This document shows, one piece after another, positions 20,947 to 31,835 of a DNA stretch of 64,000 nt (within the stretch, counting starts at the first letter, position 1; each line of letters starts with the position of its first letter). A program made the position numbers and the translations under genes. Source of the stretch: Saturnia japonica (taxonomy: Eukaryota > Arthropoda > Insecta > Lepidoptera > Saturniidae); contig CM065304.1 in assembly GCA_033032175.1 (NCBI GenBank), positions 4,836,001 to 4,900,000 on the forward strand, written 5' to 3'. The notes under the pieces are model-generated. The model was not told where the DNA came from, searched no databases, and was given only the letters and a program-made list of their open reading frames with translations.

Positions 20947-22500
20947 TCATTTTAGCATAGATTTTTTACAGTCCGGATACAAATTCCTATGTTTATGGAT
21001 ACAGCGCAACAAGATCTGCTTTTGCTCCTCTTCAGCCGTGATAACTCGTTTAAAATCTTGTATTAATATGACAGCCGTTTCGGCAGTGTCTTTTACAACC
21101 TTTAAACGACTTAATCTTGATTTAGCTTCCAGAAATTAGCATTATCATCCCAAGAAGATACATACATTTTCCTAAAGAAAACTGTCGTCGATCTGCAGGC
21201 GATATAGAAATTGATTGCTCTTTTCTGATACAAAATCATCCAGTGTTTTATGTGAAAGAAAAAATAGGTTAAATAATAAAATAAATAACCAGAAATTAAA
21301 AAAAACATTAAAAAAAGAATTTAAATTACCCAACAACTTTTGGGATAGTTCCCTCTTGGATGGGACATTAGCGTTTGCTAAAATCTTAGCATTTGTCTCT
21401 TTTTAAGTAGGCGATCATTTTCATCTTAGTTTGGTTATCAACTTCATCATCAAAAAGCGATAGAATGACTGTTTCTTCACATAAATAGAACAAGTGCTGG
21501 TTAAATTAGTTTACAGAAGCTTTAGAAAATGTTGCGTCAATTGTTTCGTACTGTTTTAACGCTTTTAAGAAACACAAATTTTGGTTAGGTACTTTAATTA
21601 CCACTGAACATTCCAGCCAAGTTTTAATATACATGTAATGTGACGATAAATAAACAAACATCTTGTAGAGCCTTCTCTTCCTTCGTAATCATTCTGAATT
21701 GCAATTAAAACAAACATATTTTTAAAGAATAGATCGCTCTTGTCATCCATTGTGCCTGGTGCATACCTCTGGGGGCCTGGTCTTTAATTTCTTCTATGTA
21801 TCTCATCACAAAAACGGTACGCATAGTTCAAGAAGTTCACAGTAATTGTCTCTTATAAAGCTTTTGTTCAGTTTTGCCTTATAAAACATTAACAAAGATG
21901 TTGTTTGTCTTAGCAACATGTGAAATCTAGAGACAGTCCAATTTTACTAGAATCAATGTTTTTCCAATTGTCTCTGAACCTTTTGAATATCGGAATATCT
22001 GAGCTACTAGTCATTTGATTTATTTTGGTTTCAAAAACAGTTATTAGGACCAGCTCATAAACATGATGACGACAAGCAAATAGCAACAATTCTCTTTGCA
22101 AAGTCTGCTCCAAAAAGAGCACAAGCTCCATTGAGACGGCCAGTATTAGAAGCTGTTGTGTTATTTGAATGTTATTATGAAGGTCCCAGTCGAAGAGAGC
22201 AGTTGATACGGCTTTAGCTTGATGTTTCTCTCTCTCTAGAACTCTCTAGTTTTGGCATTGTAAGAAGCTGTTCTCTACCATCGAATGAAGCAATAATTAA
22301 CAAGCGTTTTTCTTTTCAACTTCGTAAATCTAATCTGGGTAATAGTTTTCCATCCCAATGGACTGCAACTACGTCAGGTAAATTATTCTCAAAGTAAGTT
22401 TTTATTCCTTCTGCCGTGGATTTTCTCGCCTTAGTACGAATTCACCGAATCGAAGATTTGTTAATAGGAAAATCATCTCTCTGTTTAAAAAAAACTTTAT
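20947..22500 (-). pseudogene. Decayed gene of an unnamed transposon-like family
   Basis: Read on the minus strand in three shifting frames. From about 22400 downward: VVAVHWDGKLLP, LLIIASFDGREQLLTMPKLE, TTASNTGRLNGACALF, then in another frame LLLFACRHHVYELVL with SSDIPIFKRFRDNWKNID (21910-22131). Lower down come MRYIEEIKDQAPRGMHQA (about 21770-21825) and a C-terminus with AVILIQDFKRVITAEEEQKQ and LYPDCKKSML, stop at 20947. The order and spacing are those of a protein recurring as 'uncharacterized' in many arthropod genomes, with the D-T-T-x-S-N-T-G and C-R-H-H blocks suggesting an RNase-H-like transposase core. That identification is from memory. At least three frameshifts and several stops make it a pseudogene. 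Confidence 0.6.
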
Positions 22501-23505
22501 CTTCCTATATCTTCATTCTCTCAAAGGCAAAGCATGTGCAGTATGAAATAAGTTATCAAGGTTTATTTTAAATTTATTTTCATGGTTCTTGATTGTGACC
22601 TTAGTAATCTTACAATTTTTTTTGCAGCTCTCTCCAAAAATGATATAAACCAACAAGTTTCTTTACACATTTAGGAAATACCTTTGTAGGGATTCTGGCT
22701 TTTATAATAAAATTAAACAACGACAACTTGTCGATTAGATGGTAACTTTGCGCCATTTATTTGACGGGTGGGCAGTCCGATTAGGAAAAAATTTTGTTTA
22801 TCACTCGGTAATTCTATCGACATAATTATTTTTGTAGTAAATAATACCGCGCGTACTAAAACAACAACATCATAACTTAAAAACCACGTATGATATGACA
22901 AATGAAAAAAGTCACTGCACCAGTAGGTACGCACCCTGTATGGACAACTTTAAATCGCAAGTCGGCACGGGTTATAGTTTATAAACGAGCTAATAATTTT
23001 GTCTATGCTATACTGGCTTATTACGAAATTATTAAGAAGGTATGCATAAAAATATATCGAACTTGGATTTTAAGGGACACCATAATACTTATTACGGATT
23101 TTTTAATAGTCTTAGCCCATACCTTTCCTCAATAAATAGGCTGTAAAATACAGAAAAAAATTGCTAGGTTCTCTTCTGGGGAACATGGTTATGGGTTACG
23201 CGGTTCATTCACGCCACTACTACTACTAAAGTACTATAGTCACAGACCCGAGCCGAATGTTAAATTATTTTAATTTTCCATTATCTCCTAAACTATATAT
23301 CCAAATAACATGCTTTATTGGGCAAAGTTTAACTTCATAAAAATGTCTTTATGATGAAGTAACTTTTGTTCGTATAGGTTTAATAATATGCGAATCCTAA
23401 AAATAATGCTCATAAATCACTTTTTAATCCTCAACAAATGTAATGTTAACCCTAATTATTTTTCTAAAATAAAAGTACCCTAACTTACTCCTTATAACAT
23501 CAGCT
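22501..23505. other. Intron 4, unannotated part
   Basis: The stretch 22500-22730 may hold the decayed N-terminus of the gene at 20947-22500, but nothing is readable with confidence. 22730-23505 is AT-rich without recognised features. Confidence 0.4.
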
Positions 23506-23695
23506 ATTTGCCAGTGAAATTATCGTCAAAATCGCTCCAACCGTTTCGAAACCTACCCGGAACAAACAGACAGACAGAGAAAAGAAAAATGTTTAAAGTG
23601 AATGTTTTGTTATAAGTATCGTATATACTTTCATTTGCATTTAGTAAAATAAGTACAGTATAGTAATTATGGAAATGCATATTATTTTTTGTTAT
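23506..23695 (-). repeat. Fragment of the ACTAGCTGTGCC MITE-like family
   Basis: It contains 'atcagctatttgccagtgaaattatcgtcaaaatcgctccaaccgtttcg', 'acccggaacaaacagacagacagag' and 'tatactttcatttgcatttagtaaa', the reverse of the left half of the family. Confidence 0.75.
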
Positions 23696-23929
23696 CTTTA
23701 TGACCATGTACAGAACGTAGCGGGTGGCGCTATGGTCGAGTTTTTGTCTATTGTGAAGTGCAGAAAAACATCTGCCAGGCCAACTAGTAATTAATAAATA
23801 TTAATGCACGGGTATTATTTTAAGCTATATAAGTGCTTATAATGATTTTTTTACATAATAATTTATAACATAACTTTAAAAGAATACTTGAAGCTTTTGA
23901 ATAATCTTTTTTTTACTTATTTCTTTAAG

Positions 23930-24083
23930 GTTTAAGAATTCTCTATTGAAAGGGGAGCACGGTGAGCCTCTGTTGAGCGGAAGGCTCTGCGCCAGCGAAG
24001 ATAGCGATTTAGAATCAAATGTCGGAGCAAACTTGGACACCTTCAAGATTATTAAAGAAGTTACGAGTCGGAGAGATAATTGA
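23930..24083 (+). CDS. SLC35C2: SLC35C2-like transporter, last exon E
   Basis: The exon is entered in phase 2 after ttctttaag, completing a Trp codon split by the intron, and stops at TGA 24081-24083. It encodes WFKNSLLKGEHGEPLLSG and a tail rich in acidic and serine residues (ASEDSDLESN), then FKIIKEVTSRRDN. SLC35C2 proteins end in a variable acidic cytosolic tail, so this fits the family without strong identity. The five exons give ~355 codons of transporter sequence. No canonical AATAAA was found in the next 370 bp; the nearest variant is ATTAAA at 24482. Confidence 0.88.
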
Positions 24084-24452
24084 GTTGGAATTGGTATAAT
24101 GGGAGTATCGCCGGGTTAAATGTGCTTTCTTATTTTACTGCTAACGTACGTACGTGTGAGAGTTTATTGTTTTGAATATGATGTATATAATGGATACTCT
24201 TATTTACTTTGTTTAATGTTATCATTACTGCTTAGCTCCTACAGAAAAACGTAATGATATGTAGGCTAGATCTTTTGCGTTACTGCCCAATGAAATTCAC
24301 GTTAAAAGCAGTATACCCGTTTTGGAAATTAGACAGGACAAACAAAAAGACGGATAAAATTCTTTAAAAATCACGTTTTTTATGAGTTAGAATATGCCTT
24401 TATTTGGAAATTACAGATAAACCCTTGTATTTTATTGATTTGTATAGGTCAC
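24084..24452 (+). other. Probable 3' UTR and flank of the transporter
   Basis: No coding frame. 24290-24370 resembles a strongly diverged reverse fragment of the MITE-like family (cgttaaaagcagtatacccgttttggaaattag). The transcript end cannot be fixed. Confidence 0.4.
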
Positions 24453-24540
24453 ATAAGGAAAGTTGTGGACCAGACTTTAGTATTAAAAATGTTAACAAAG
24501 TTGCGGATTGTAGATAAACAGGTCACTGTGATAAAAAAGA
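24453..24540 (+). repeat. Left arm of an 88-bp inverted repeat
   Basis: 'ataaggaaagttgtggaccagactttagtattaaaaatgttaa...gattgtagataaacaggtcactgtgataaaaaag' is repeated in reverse complement at 26356-26443 with about four differences. The arms enclose a LINE fragment and a gypsy fragment. Confidence 0.9.
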
Positions 24541-24732
24541 AACTGTTTAATTTATACATAATATAAATTGTAATACTGAAGATATTTTAATCGCAATAAT
24601 ATTGTTAATAAGAAGAAATTAGTACTGAGAAAAGCTACTTCGAGCTTGGGAAACAAACTAATTAATCCAACTAAAACACAGCCAGAAAGCGTTTTCCAAA
24701 TGTTCATCAGTCAGTCTGGTTCGATACTTTGA

Positions 24733-25545
24733 GTTATGTTATGTTATTGTTATGTTATGTGGGCTCCACTTGTCCGCACTTAGACTCTTCCTAGGTCCAT
24801 TGTGCGTAGATATTCCGACTGGCTATTCCAGCCAGCCCAACTCCGACCAGAAGCACAGAAGCCTCCTGGGGCATTCACAGGCTTCTCGAAGTGACCTCGG
24901 GTTTTTGAGGGTTTTCGCCCGTTGGGTTGCAACTCCCGCGCATTTCAGGACTACGTGGGTAGCGGTTTCTTCGCCTTCCATGCATGCTCTGCACATGGGA
25001 CTGTCAGTGACACCTAGAACATAAAGGTGTTTGTTAAGTGAACAATGGCCAGTTATAGTGCCTACCATAACACGTAGATCACTTCTATTAAGACCAAGAA
25101 GTCGCCGCGACAATCGCGGTTCAGGGATGGGCAGTGTCTCCCTCGACTGTCTACAGTCACTGGCTGTTGTCCATTGATCTTTATGTGATTCTGTTGTTCT
25201 TTGACGCAGCCACGAGCGAATCAGGCTGAACGGCAGAGGCAATATGGGTAAAGGACCCATCCGCAGAGTGCCGGAACCTCTTTTTGCCAGTTCATCTGCT
25301 GCGTCATTGCCCAGTGATCCGCTGTGTCCTTTAATCCACTGTAGGGTTACTTTGTTGTTAGTTGTAACCCTTTCCAGTACTTTGTGACACTCATTTATAA
25401 GCCCAGAGTCGTGTATGTTACTCTCCAGAGCTCGTAAGACTGCAGTGCTGTCGGAGAGAATTCTTAGATTGTGATTGTGATATATTGGATCCAGCTCATG
25501 TTTATTGTCTGAAAGATACCACACTGGATCCAAGATTAGAGACCT
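24733..25545 (-). pseudogene. LINE 3' end with RNase H domain (I-like), 5'-truncated
   Basis: An intact minus-strand frame (24823-25533) holds the second half of an RNase H domain: ILSDSTAVLRAL, then LQWIKGHSGSLGNDAADELAKRG. After it comes a zinc-knuckle-like MCRACMEGEETATHVVLKC typical of the C-terminus of RNase-H-bearing LINEs. The reverse transcriptase and the first catalytic Asp of RNase H are missing. The 3' tail is a short-word repeat (cataacataacaataac on the minus strand, 24733-24757) in place of poly-A. The 5' break abuts gypsy sequence at ~25550. Confidence 0.85.
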
Positions 25546-25549
25546 TAGT

Positions 25550-25930
25550 GGAGGTTAAGTTTAATCAGTCCAGAAGATAAGGAGAAGACAGCATTCAGCA
25601 CAGGAATTGGAAACGGACTATGGCAGTTCAATGTTATGCCATTTGGTTTGTGCAACGCTCCGGCAACATTTGAACGCCTTATGAAACGAGTTATGGTGGG
25701 TCTTCTGGGTGACGTATGCCTAGTTTATCTAGATGATGTCATCGTATTAGGCCGTTATTTCTCAGAGAACTTGAAGAATCTTGAGAAAGTGTTTACCGGA
25801 TAAGCGGAGCAAACTTAAAATAAAACCCGAAGAAGTGCGCTTTGTTTAAGAAGGAGGTCAGTTACCTGGAACACGTAATCTCGGCTGACGGAGTAAGAAC
25901 CGACCCAGAGAAGATAAAAGATTTTAGTGG
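25550..25930 (+). pseudogene. Ty3/gypsy reverse transcriptase fragment
   Basis: It reads SPEDKEKTAFSTG, NGLWQFNVMPFGLCNAPATF, then VYLDDVIV, the central catalytic block of a gypsy-type reverse transcriptase with the YLDD box. After a stop at ~25800 and a frameshift it continues as LFKKEVSYLEHVISADGVRT to 25925. About 125 codons of a ~1,000-codon pol remain. No LTR, protease, RNase H or integrase is nearby. Confidence 0.88.
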
Positions 25931-26355
25931 AACAACGTCACAATTTAGTGGGTTTCATATTTCAATACAACAAATTAGTGTTTTTTATAATAATACTGAG
26001 GGATATTTGAAAGTAATGTTATGGACACAGCATAAGTCAAGAATGACAATTCTCAAGTATTTTTTAAAATAAATTCCAATAAAAGGGGTAAAAATACAAT
26101 AAAATACTACTACCTATTCGAGGTTACATAAATAACAGTTTTTAGCAGGAACTTGCTCGGCTGTTAGTTTTTTTAATTCATAAACTAACTTTATTTATCC
26201 TATATTATGAATTTTTTATGGTTTTATGTGATATAATGTAAAGATTGATTATTTCACACGAGTGAAGTGAATCGGAAACAATAGTATCAAAGAAGTGTAG
26301 TGGCTCTAAAGATATCAAAATGTATTTGTTACCTAATACTCTCTACTTTTTTCTT

Positions 26356-26443
26356 CCTTTTTTATCACAGTGACCTGTTTATCTACAATCTGCAAATTTT
26401 TTAACATTTTTAATACTAAAGTCTGGTCCACAACTTTCCTTAT
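26356..26443 (-). repeat. Right arm of the 88-bp inverted repeat
   Basis: Reverse complement of 24453-24540 at about 95% identity by eye. The arms are 1.8 kb apart. Confidence 0.9.
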
Positions 26444-26934
26444 TTCTCTCCATTTAATATAAATTACATCGATGATAAGTACGTGATAAATCATTTAAAC
26501 TAAAATAAATATGACGGATTAGTTTGCAATTATAAGTAAGTATTATATTTCATCTAACCAGATTTTATTTTATGTCTTCAAAATGGCCACCATACACATT
26601 GCCAAGTTTTAGGGCTTATAATTACAATAGATATAGTACAATAGGGTCGCTGTTGTTGAGACAGTAAACTATAAAATGAAATTATATTGGAACAATAATG
26701 TCACAAATGAATCGTAAGACATTGCTTCAAAATGAATAAAATCGAATGTCACAAGTACCTTAATGACATTGACGTACTTCTGACCAATGAGACGATGTTT
26801 CTTCTCCCGGTGATCACTTGATTTGTGCCAAAACGATAACTACACTTACGCTCTCTCGTGGAAACTATTATTGTACTACATTAACGACTATAAAATCGTA
26901 AATCAGCGAGACCTGATCTATCGATCAATTTTAC

Positions 26935-27130
26935 TTTACATAAAAGTGCGTACAAGTCTGGCTGTCACACCGCTAAGCCATTTGACGACAATCATGGTCG
27001 TGAAAATCAGGACTTGTATTAACCGTGTATATTCTATCTCATTCTCTAGCAAGCTAAATCCTATAGATATATGTGTTTGTCTCTTATCAGTGTCGGTCAG
27101 ATACTTTTTCCTATATAGCTTCCATCCTGC
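26935..27130 (+). repeat. Repeat family D, uninterrupted copy
   Basis: 'gtacaagtctggctgtcacaccgctaagcc...gtgaaaatcaggactt' followed by 'gtatattctatctcattctctagcaagctaaatcctatagat'. The same two halves occur in reverse at 43530-44045, where they are split by a GC-rich insert. Confidence 0.7.
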
Positions 27131-29589
27131 GATTAGAAACTTCCTTAAAAAAATGTATTATAAATAGGTATATCTTTATTTAAGTATTTTTGTTAATTAA
27201 GATTTTATTTTCATTATTTAAATAAAAGTTGAAATCATGCCTGTGATCGTTTTTTCATCTACACAACAGTATCTTACAACTCAAACTGTGTTTTGAAAAT
27301 AACGTTTAATAATAATAATATTGCTTTAGCATTTTATTATAGTATGTAATGGCGAAGCGGACCTCTCTTAAGTTAATAAAATTAAATAATAATATTTTCT
27401 TACTAACGTCTAAGAATAGATTATTTATTTTTAATTTCTTTTTTACCGTCTACAAAAAAGACGGAAGTTACTCAACTTGAAAGTATACAATATGTATTAA
27501 AAAAACCCGTCGAATCCGAAAAGGGTATGTAGGTACTTCAATGACATTACCAAAAAAAATATCAAAATTTTATTTATTATAAAAATAAAAATGTTATTGC
27601 GATTTCAAATTAACATTAAACATGATTAAGTTTTGTATTCTTAAGTGATGTAGATTTGTTAAAGTTGATATTTTGTTGTTGAACCTTTTTGTAAGTATTA
27701 TTATAAATGTCATTAATTTAAATGTTTATTTAAACTTCTTTGAAAAAAACTCTTGCATATTAAGTAAACAAAAGTTTTTTTTAAATGTTGATGTTATTGA
27801 TTTTGTGATTTTTTTGTCTACAATAATTTTGTTTAGATAATCAGATTATTGCATTTTTTTTGTCTTAACCAAATCGTTTTGGTTAGTAACATTACGCTTA
27901 GGTTAATAGCCTAGGCATTAGAGCTTAGTTGTATAATATATTTTATAAATAAGTAACGAAAAACATTGTCCTAAAATGATAAAGACGTATGCATTTATGT
28001 AATTCGAACTATTCTTTAAATTTATTTAAAATAATAAATTGATAATCAGATAATGTCTTGCAAAAATCCAAATTACAATATTTCATCCAAATATTTGTAA
28101 TATATACATGTATATTAATCATTTGCTAGCAAACTGGTTTGTGCAGGCATGCTCGCAGGCAAGACGGTGCGTCTGGCCGGGGCATTAGGTAGCAATTCAC
28201 ATTCGTTTATACGTACCTACTCTGTTGTGTGGTTTATATTATATACAAAACATTGTGCCTGTGAATAAGTTGTATTATAAAAAGTAGTACTATAGTACTT
28301 TTGCATTATTAAAGGCAATAAACCGTTTTAAATAATAAATGTTTAATGTTTAATAACTATTGTACTGTGAGGTCATATTACAGCTTATAAATAAATCTAC
28401 TTATAAATGGAATATCAAAGCAATTATTCTACAATTATCAGAACAGATGTAAAAACTGTAGTTTCAATAAAATTTACATGTGAAAAAGACAATTGTTATA
28501 TAAAAATAAATAGGTCTTCATTGTATATTCTTTGTAAATATTATAATATAATTATGTTAAGATAGAAGGGACAATTCGTGTGGACAGTTCCTTTTGACTT
28601 TCTCGACTTTCTACACTTTATAAAAAGCTTATACCACATATAAAATTCCTGTGTGAACAGATCGAAACAAAACTAAATTCAAACAAGTGTTTTCGCATTT
28701 CTGAACTCGCTAAAAAGTGCGTAACTAATTTTTTAAAATTTAATTAGGTTAATACTTGGAATCAGTGAAAAATTGCATTTGTCCTTCTGTTATCAACGAG
28801 ATTTACCAAAGTCGCTTGAAGTAGAAACGACGCAAACGTTCATTTATGTCTTGCACAGGTATCATTTTTCATATATATTTAGGTAATATATTTTATATCA
28901 GTCAGTTTACGTTTGACATTTATAAACAAAGAATCGGCGCAGACACGTCCTATCAAAATAGGTATCAAATAATATCAACGTAAACGTTGAGACGCAATTG
29001 AGTTGTTATAAGTCTTGCTTCCAAAGCTATGTATTTTATTAGTAGATCATTTTGTAAGAAATAAAATAAACATAGATGCAAGATCTACTTACGACTTTTA
29101 TTTAATAATTTTAGATTAATATCCCAAATTAAAAGGGGGTTTTATTATTTATTTAATCAAAACAGGAAAGTTTTCTTGATTTCAATTATAAAAAAACTGT
29201 GTATATTGTTTTTTACATAGCTACTTTTAAAATTATATTTATTTTGTTGTTGGTTTTGAACGAGGAAGATTTGAGAAATAAATTTTAAAATTTTCTCTCC
29301 GTTTTACATTAGGTAATATAGTTACATCTTTATAAGTTGTTGAAATAATATTTATTGTTTTAAAATTGAGTATAGAGCAGGAAGTGGAAGTTGCTAATTT
29401 TGATAAGCATCGATCTCTATTAACTTAATTTAAAATTATTTTGAATGTTATATATGACGGAGTTAGGGCCATCTATGATCACAATAACACAACTTCGACA
29501 TGGTTCGTAGTCAAGACATGTGTACTAATATTTGTAACGTGTCGTCGCTCCAAGGCAGTCTAAAAACAAATGTTTTAAATCTACTGCTA
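27131..29589. other. Long AT-rich stretch, nothing recognised
   Basis: No ORF, RNA gene or clear repeat apart from a 35-bp fragment of the 'aaccgac' repeat near 27450 and a small GC pocket at 28135-28190 ('aggcatgctcgcaggcaagacggtgcgtctggcc') of unknown origin. Confidence 0.5.
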
Positions 29590-29722
29590 CCTATAATTTT
29601 CCGTTCGCGCTCGTGCTGTATAAACGGAAGAACGGCGTGATGGCTGTGAAGCTGTAAAAGCCATCAGAGGCTTCAGGGCCCCTAAGGCTAACAGTATAGT
29701 TAGTTCTAAAAAAAAAAGATGC
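29590..29722 (+). repeat. Family-E retroposon 3' end with poly-A
   Basis: 'ggctgtgaagctgtaaaagcc...gggcccctaaggctaacagtatagttagttct' followed by an A-run (29709-29718). It is a 5'-truncated, plus-oriented copy of the family at 11950-12275. Confidence 0.75.
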
Positions 29723-29822
29723 CACACACTTTATTAGAGAACGACGTACAGAGCGGATGCGCAGTATTTTCGTATTATTGGGATCAATCAATCAAAAGAA
29801 ACCTGTCGTAATGGTTCGAGGA

Positions 29823-29955
29823 CCGCCCTACTCGATGTGACGCCCTACTCGACGTGTCGCCCTACTCGACGTGTCGCCCTACTCGACGTGTCGCCCTACT
29901 CGACACGCCGCCCTAGTCGACAAGCCGCCCTATCTACGAGCCGCCTTAGATCATG
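29823..29955. repeat. 17-bp minisatellite, seven to eight copies
   Basis: Consensus cgccctactcgacgtgt. Copies begin at about 29824, 29841, 29858, 29875, 29892, 29909 and 29926, exact in the middle and decayed at both edges. GC-rich in an AT-rich setting. Confidence 0.92.
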
Positions 29956-30393
29956 TGCCGCTTTTAATCAGAAGTCCCAAAGTTTCTACAACAACGGGAT
30001 CATGTCTCTGTAACCTACAAAATGGCAGAAAGTCGTCGACCAAACGGCACATATACATATACTGTAAATAAATGTAAATAAACTATAAAAAAGTAAAGTG
30101 TAAGCACCGTAGAGATGTGCACGGTCCGTATCAAAAATCAAAAACCAAAATATTTTTTATCTAAATATTTATGCCCTCAAGTCTCCACCGGGCCGAGCTG
30201 TCCGCATTGCCAACGCACCCGCGTCTAGCCTATTATTCTCACATCGCGTACTTGCTACAATTTGTCAGATAGGTTGACTTTCATGGTTACTGCTCTGTTC
30301 CTTAGGTTCCTAGCGAAAAGTTATGTAACATATAACTTTTAATTAATAAATAAGCTATAAAATGTAAGTAATCTCTTGAGCTTATTATGTATA

Positions 30394-30705
30394 CTAGCGA
30401 TCACCGTAAAATCGAAATTCGACTAGCGACTTTTTGATCATAGACTATTTTCTGTTTAACATTTGCAGTATTCATGAACCATAATCAATGACTATTATAT
30501 TATCTACATCACTTGCTGTCACGTTTCGTTGAGTGACAATGTCAATATTTTGGGGGGTCTAAGTTCAATGGCACTGGTCATGTTAGGATTCGCAGTATTA
30601 ATTTATTTTATTTAATATGTTAGTAACAGATATTATAGATAAATTTTATCTTTCTGCACTCCTCCGTATAAACTGTAACCATGCTAAATCTCAGACTTCC
30701 GTGCA
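30394..30705 (-). repeat. Repeat family C, reverse copy
   Basis: Reverse complement of 34404-34757: 'cgactagcgactttttgatcatagactattttctgtttaac', 'ggggtctaagttcaatgg', 'aggattcgcagtatt'. It abuts family F at 30706, so the left end of the family is lost. Confidence 0.8.
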
Positions 30706-30905
30706 CATTCTATAATTATAGAGAATACTGAGAATAGATACGCTTAATAGCAATATTAGATTCAAGTAGGTAGCGAATAGCGAATATTGAAGCGGTGACT
30801 AATATTTAACTAATACCAAATAATAGGTACGCGAACCTAATACGAGTTAACTAATATATTCCATATTAGTAATACCAACATATCAGCCTAATATAACACA
30901 TCTAA
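30706..30905 (+). repeat. Repeat family F, copy 2
   Basis: About 92% identical by eye to 10748-10955. It directly follows the family-C copy and precedes the family-G/MITE block, giving a mosaic of four repeats in 1.4 kb. Confidence 0.8.
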
Positions 30906-31344
30906 TAGCTACCAATTTAAATAAATAAATTGGTACGCTCCAAAAATATCAACAAATAGGATTTTAATGATGCCACCTTCGTCAACCTGTAGACTGTTGT
31001 AATAATCGCTTAACATGACAATAGTGCGATCCATTTTTAATATGCGCCATCTATTGAGGTGTATAGAAACTATTGACGTTGTAAAATATATTCTGTCCTA
31101 ATAGAAAACGCAAACATAGAAAAATATTTTCTAAGACAGCTGGCATGCCGAAACAAATTCCGCTACAATATAATTCAAACCGGATACACACCGATTGATA
31201 AAAGAAGTCGTTTTATATTTAAAAAGTTTTGTATGAAGTCAACCATTCTATGTATTTTATCAGGTATATAAATCGTTATTTTCCGTCCGTATTATCTTGG
31301 TAGAATGTAATACAACTTATTTCATTTTAATTTATACAATGAAT
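30906..31344 (+). repeat. Repeat segment G, copy 1
   Basis: It starts 'agctaccaatttaaataaataaattggtacgctc' and contains 'catttttaatatgcgccatct', 'tgtaaaatatattctg' and 'accggatacacaccgattgata'. The same order occurs at 48630-48715 plus 53825-54600, where a Jockey LINE and a GC-rich segment are inserted. This copy therefore shows the pre-insertion state. Confidence 0.8.
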
Positions 31345-31835
31345 AAAATTGAAGTGTCTGTTTGTAATGTCAAAATAACAGTTCTTTAAGGTGCATATGA
31401 AAGTACCTATAATAAAAAGCCCAAAATTTTTATGGGTCTGTCTGTCTGTCTGTTTGTTCCGGGTAATCTCCGAAACAGTTGGACCGATTTTCACTGATTT
31501 ATAGCTGATGACATAGCGAGTAACTTAGGCTAGTTTTATTTAGAAAAAGAATTAGGGTTATGCACACATTAAAAAATCTGGTCATGGTGAATCAATTCGG
31601 GAGCATAAATGGCTTATGCTTATGTAACCATAAGAGATATATCAAATTAATGTACTACATAATTATAGTCATTGAAAAGAGCTACAAAAAAGTCCGGGAG
31701 AGTATAAATCTATCTTCTATGGAACATCCACAATAAGCATTTTTGTCTTTAAAATAACCGGGAGCGGGGAAGCAAGATTCGCGCGGACATACTGTAGTCC
31801 ACGTGAGCGAAGCCACGAGCATAGTTAATTTTGTA
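31345..31835 (+). repeat. ACTAGCTGTGCC MITE-like element, near-complete
   Basis: It runs from 'attgaagtgtctgtttgtaatgtcaaaataacag' through 'gtctgtctgtctgtttgttccgggtaatctccgaaac' to 'gtagtccacgtgagcgaagccacgagcatagtta'. The right end is the inverted counterpart of the ACTAGCTGTGCCCCGCGG start seen at 42769. Confidence 0.8.
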
